A stretch of DNA of 64,000 nucleotides from Paraspadella gotoi (taxonomy: Eukaryota > Chaetognatha): assembly GCA_051294375.1 (NCBI GenBank), contig CM119270.1, forward strand, positions 13,013,117-13,077,116, written 5' to 3'. The translations under genes were made by a program, and so were the position numbers. Every line of letters starts with the position of its first letter. The first letter of the stretch is position 1. A model generated the notes under the pieces. The model was not told the DNA's origin, did not search any database, and saw only the letters and a list, made by a program, of their open reading frames with translations. Below, piece after piece: positions 61,522-64,000 of the stretch.

Positions 61522-64000
61522 ATGGCGGATTCGTCGCCTAACTTGGATCCTCAAGACTTTGAAAAAGACTCGGTGACTCTGTCGCTGAAGGCCGTTTACT
61601 TCGACGAGCTTAACATACCCGAGACTGCCTCTTTTTACTACGTGGAGGCAGCGGAAGCGCTTCTCAGCGCCATCAAACATGGCTCGAAAAAGCCGGGGCT
61701 CGCCCAGGTACTTCGTTTATTTTTCTTTTTTTTTTGGAGCGGTTGTTATAATTTCGTAAACAAAAGATAATCGATGGAAAGATGATGTGATGATATCGGC
61801 TAAGTTGAGTTTAGTTGTCCAAAGTCGACTACAAAATTGATGAAATCGACATTACTTTCTTTGCCCCCCGACCTATATTTTCCTAATAAGTGTCATGTTC
61901 TCGTTATTGGATAAAAACGACAACAAAAAATTCTTCAATCCCTTTCCAGAAAGCGACAGAATACATCAGTCGCGCAGAGAACCTGAAGAAGCTCGAGTCT
62001 CGACCCGAGAGCGCGCGGAGGAAGACTCTTGTTCGAAGGTAAGTCTTCTTTGATAGACTTCTTACCTCAACTTACCAAACGACAATTCAGAGCGTCGCTG
62101 GATGAGCAGTCTGAGGGGCGAGCGCAATTCCTCATGAGTCAGGCGCTCGATGAAGACGAAGCGGGCAACGTGGACGAAGCCTGCGAGCTCTATATGCAGG
62201 CCGCCGAGCTGTGCCTTAAAATGAGCAAGAGCCTGGGAGGTCCAGAATCGTCTACTGGGGGTGAGATTAGTCGGAAAACCTTGCCTTCACTCATTTCTCT
62301 CACAATTGTAAATTTATTTTATTTTACAATGAATTTATCCGATTTCGGGATTGATCAGTTTTTATTTTTTGCGAAGGTTCGCCGTCGCGATTGGGTGGAA
62401 GCCTCAAGTCGCCGACCCAATCTCGAAGCCAGAAAGAAAAAATTTCGCAATCTGGCGACTCAGGCCATCGAGCGAGTCGAGCTTCTCAAGAAGAAGCTCA
62501 AGGAAATCGAAAACATCCCCGCCCCACCCGTCGACGACCCTGTCGGTGCGAGACTCTGCTCCGGTAGAGTCTGCGTCGAAACCTTCCTCGGACTCCAACC
62601 TCAGCAGAAGGTAAAAAAGCTGATATAACAAATTGTGGCTTTTCCCTCTATATGGATCCTAAGATAATGTTTGTTTCTTCGACGATTCAGTCGCCATTCA
62701 GCGCACTCGACTCCGCCACCAGGCGGCGGAGGTGGCGGTGCCGGAGGAATTGGCGGCCCCGGGAGAGGGCGGCTCCCTCCCAGTGCCGGTGGATATTCTA
62801 AGGAGGAGATCGAAGTCTTGCGGAAAACCTCCATCATCAACGGGCGAGAATATTTGCCTTTCATGTCGGTCGACCTGAAGGAAAAGTTCGCCTATTCTAT
62901 TCCCTTCACGGACAAGCACGGAAAGCTGGAACTCAGTCCCAAACAAAAAGTTAGTGGCCTTTTGTTTTTGTGCGTTTTAGTTAAAAACTTTGTTGTACAA
63001 GATCATTCAGTTATTATTAAGTTTTTTTTTCGCCGTTAGGAACGCTTCGATCGTTGGGTTCGACCCGATGAGATCTGCGAAACTCCCACGATGATCATGG
63101 CCGTGTCGTCGTTCTCCATTCGACAGGTTTAAGTTGTATTTAATTAGCGACCGCCTCCGTTGCCTTCCTTCCTTTTAAAATAATTTGTATTGTTTGTCCA
63201 GACGATCGTTTCGGATTGTTCTTTTGTCGCTTCGTTGGCGATCAGCGCCGCCTACGAGCGACGGTTCCGCAAAAAACTTATCACCAGCATCATCTATCCT
63301 CGAAACAAGGCCGGAGAACCCATGTACAATCCCTGCGGAAAATACATGATCAAACTCAACCTTAATGGGATATCTAGGTTCTCTTGATAGACGCTTCGTA
63401 ATTTTAGAAATTATTAAATTTGTTATTTAATAATAGAATTGTTTTTTTTTTCGTCTAGAAAAGTGATTATCGACGATTACCTCCCCATGTCGAAAGACGG
63501 GGAACTCCTTTGCTCTTACTCCAACAATCGAAGCGAACTTTGGGTCTCCCTCATGGAAAAGGCTTACATGAAGGTTTGCCAACCCCGGATCTAGAGAAAT
63601 ATTGCTTTATTATGTAGGTTTGTGTCATATAACACAGCTGAATTATTTTACTCTTTTCTAACAGGTAATGGGCGGTTACGACTTTCCTGGATCAAACTCC
63701 AACATCGATCTCCACGCCCTCACCGGATGGATTCCCGAAAGAATTTCCACTCGGAACGACTTCGACAAGGACGCCGTCTTCAACAAAATTTACAAACGGT
63801 TCGTCATTTAAAAAAAAAAGAGCGTGGCCCGACTAATTTTTTTGTGATGTCGCCTGTTAAAATCTCTCTTTTCACTCAAGATTCAACAAAGGGGACGTTC
63901 TCGTGACGACGTCGACATGGAGAGTTGACGGATGACGAAGCCGACCGCGCCGGTCTCGTCACGAGCCACGCCTACGCCATGCTCGACGCCCGGGAAGTCA
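61522..64000 (+). CDS. CAPN7: Calpain-7, 5' part (MIT domains and start of the protease domain)
   Basis: Calpain-7 is a Cys protease that binds ESCRT-III through two MIT domains. The ATG at 61522 opens [23 protein letters not shown]1 includes [23 protein letters not shown]2 includes [20 protein letters not shown] and [14 protein letters not shown]. After a Pro/Gly-rich linker the conserved segment [20 protein letters not shown] leads into the protease domain: [20 protein letters not shown] (catalytic Cys), [38 protein letters not shown] and [20 protein letters not shown]. The His segment SHAYAML is near 63966-63990, in a frame offset from [12 protein letters not shown] by one base, so there is a frame break at 63915-63922. 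Splicing between 62540 and 62700 is ambiguous. The catalytic Asn and C-terminal domains lie beyond the window. Confidence 0.92.

Overview
The window is nuclear DNA of a compact-genome animal. Most coding exons are 60-250 bp, separated mostly by 50-150 bp AT-rich GT-AG introns, and the exon-joined proteins resemble human orthologues very closely. The gene set (NUB1, a YTHDF-type m6A reader, PIGQ, RHEB, CFAP410, calpain-7, C22orf39- and C18orf32-like proteins) is typical of a metazoan with cilia. Density is about one gene per 3.5 kb. An early-branching animal such as a sponge would fit, but that is inference and I cannot assign a species.

Layout, all on the + strand: CLPP (3' part, 103-780), SEPTIN6-group septin (993-3308), PPAN (4094-6206), a class I methyltransferase (6313-7339), NUB1 (7689-11037), a C22orf39/PANTS-like protein (11250-11549), a YTH-domain protein with a very long N-terminal extension (11764-16212), an SLC27A/FATP acyl-CoA synthetase (18102-22640), PIGQ (25380-29216), RHEB (29374-30239), C18orf32-like (30869-31182), clathrin heavy chain (31528-43310), LSM4 (44994-45720), NPRL2 (46198-49016), RAB35 (49532-50463), a USP6NL-type RabGAP (52168-57579), CFAP410 (59459-60876) and the 5' part of CAPN7 (61522-64000). 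Eighteen consecutive genes on one strand, several only 106-215 bp apart and many with a splice-acceptor-like AG just before the start codon, is the main large-scale oddity. It suggests polycistronic transcription with trans-splicing, which must be tested.

Several mobile elements lie in introns and spacers. One unnamed family of about 241 bp occurs three times (1163-1403, 21615-21812 inverted, 25875-26115). Each copy is flanked by a 4-bp target duplication, and each is built from a run of hairpins whose stems show compensatory changes between copies. Two TA-flanked MITE-like elements (24577-24777, which has a telomere-like core, and 54957-55214), a tRNA-derived SINE candidate and a pyrimidine microsatellite were also seen.

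Three conserved genes (LSM4, USP6NL, CAPN7) carry single-base frame breaks inside otherwise intact exons. Two are one G short in a G run and one has a surplus base, so assembly error is the simplest explanation.

Functionally the window is mostly housekeeping: ribosome and RNA biology (PPAN, LSM4, YTH), membrane traffic (CLTC, RAB35, a RabGAP, calpain-7), mTORC1 control (RHEB as activator, NPRL2 as part of the GATOR1 inhibitor), lipid and GPI metabolism (SLC27A, PIGQ) and proteostasis (CLPP, NUB1). Exon boundaries were read by eye from splice consensus plus remembered family sequences, and may be off by a few bases.
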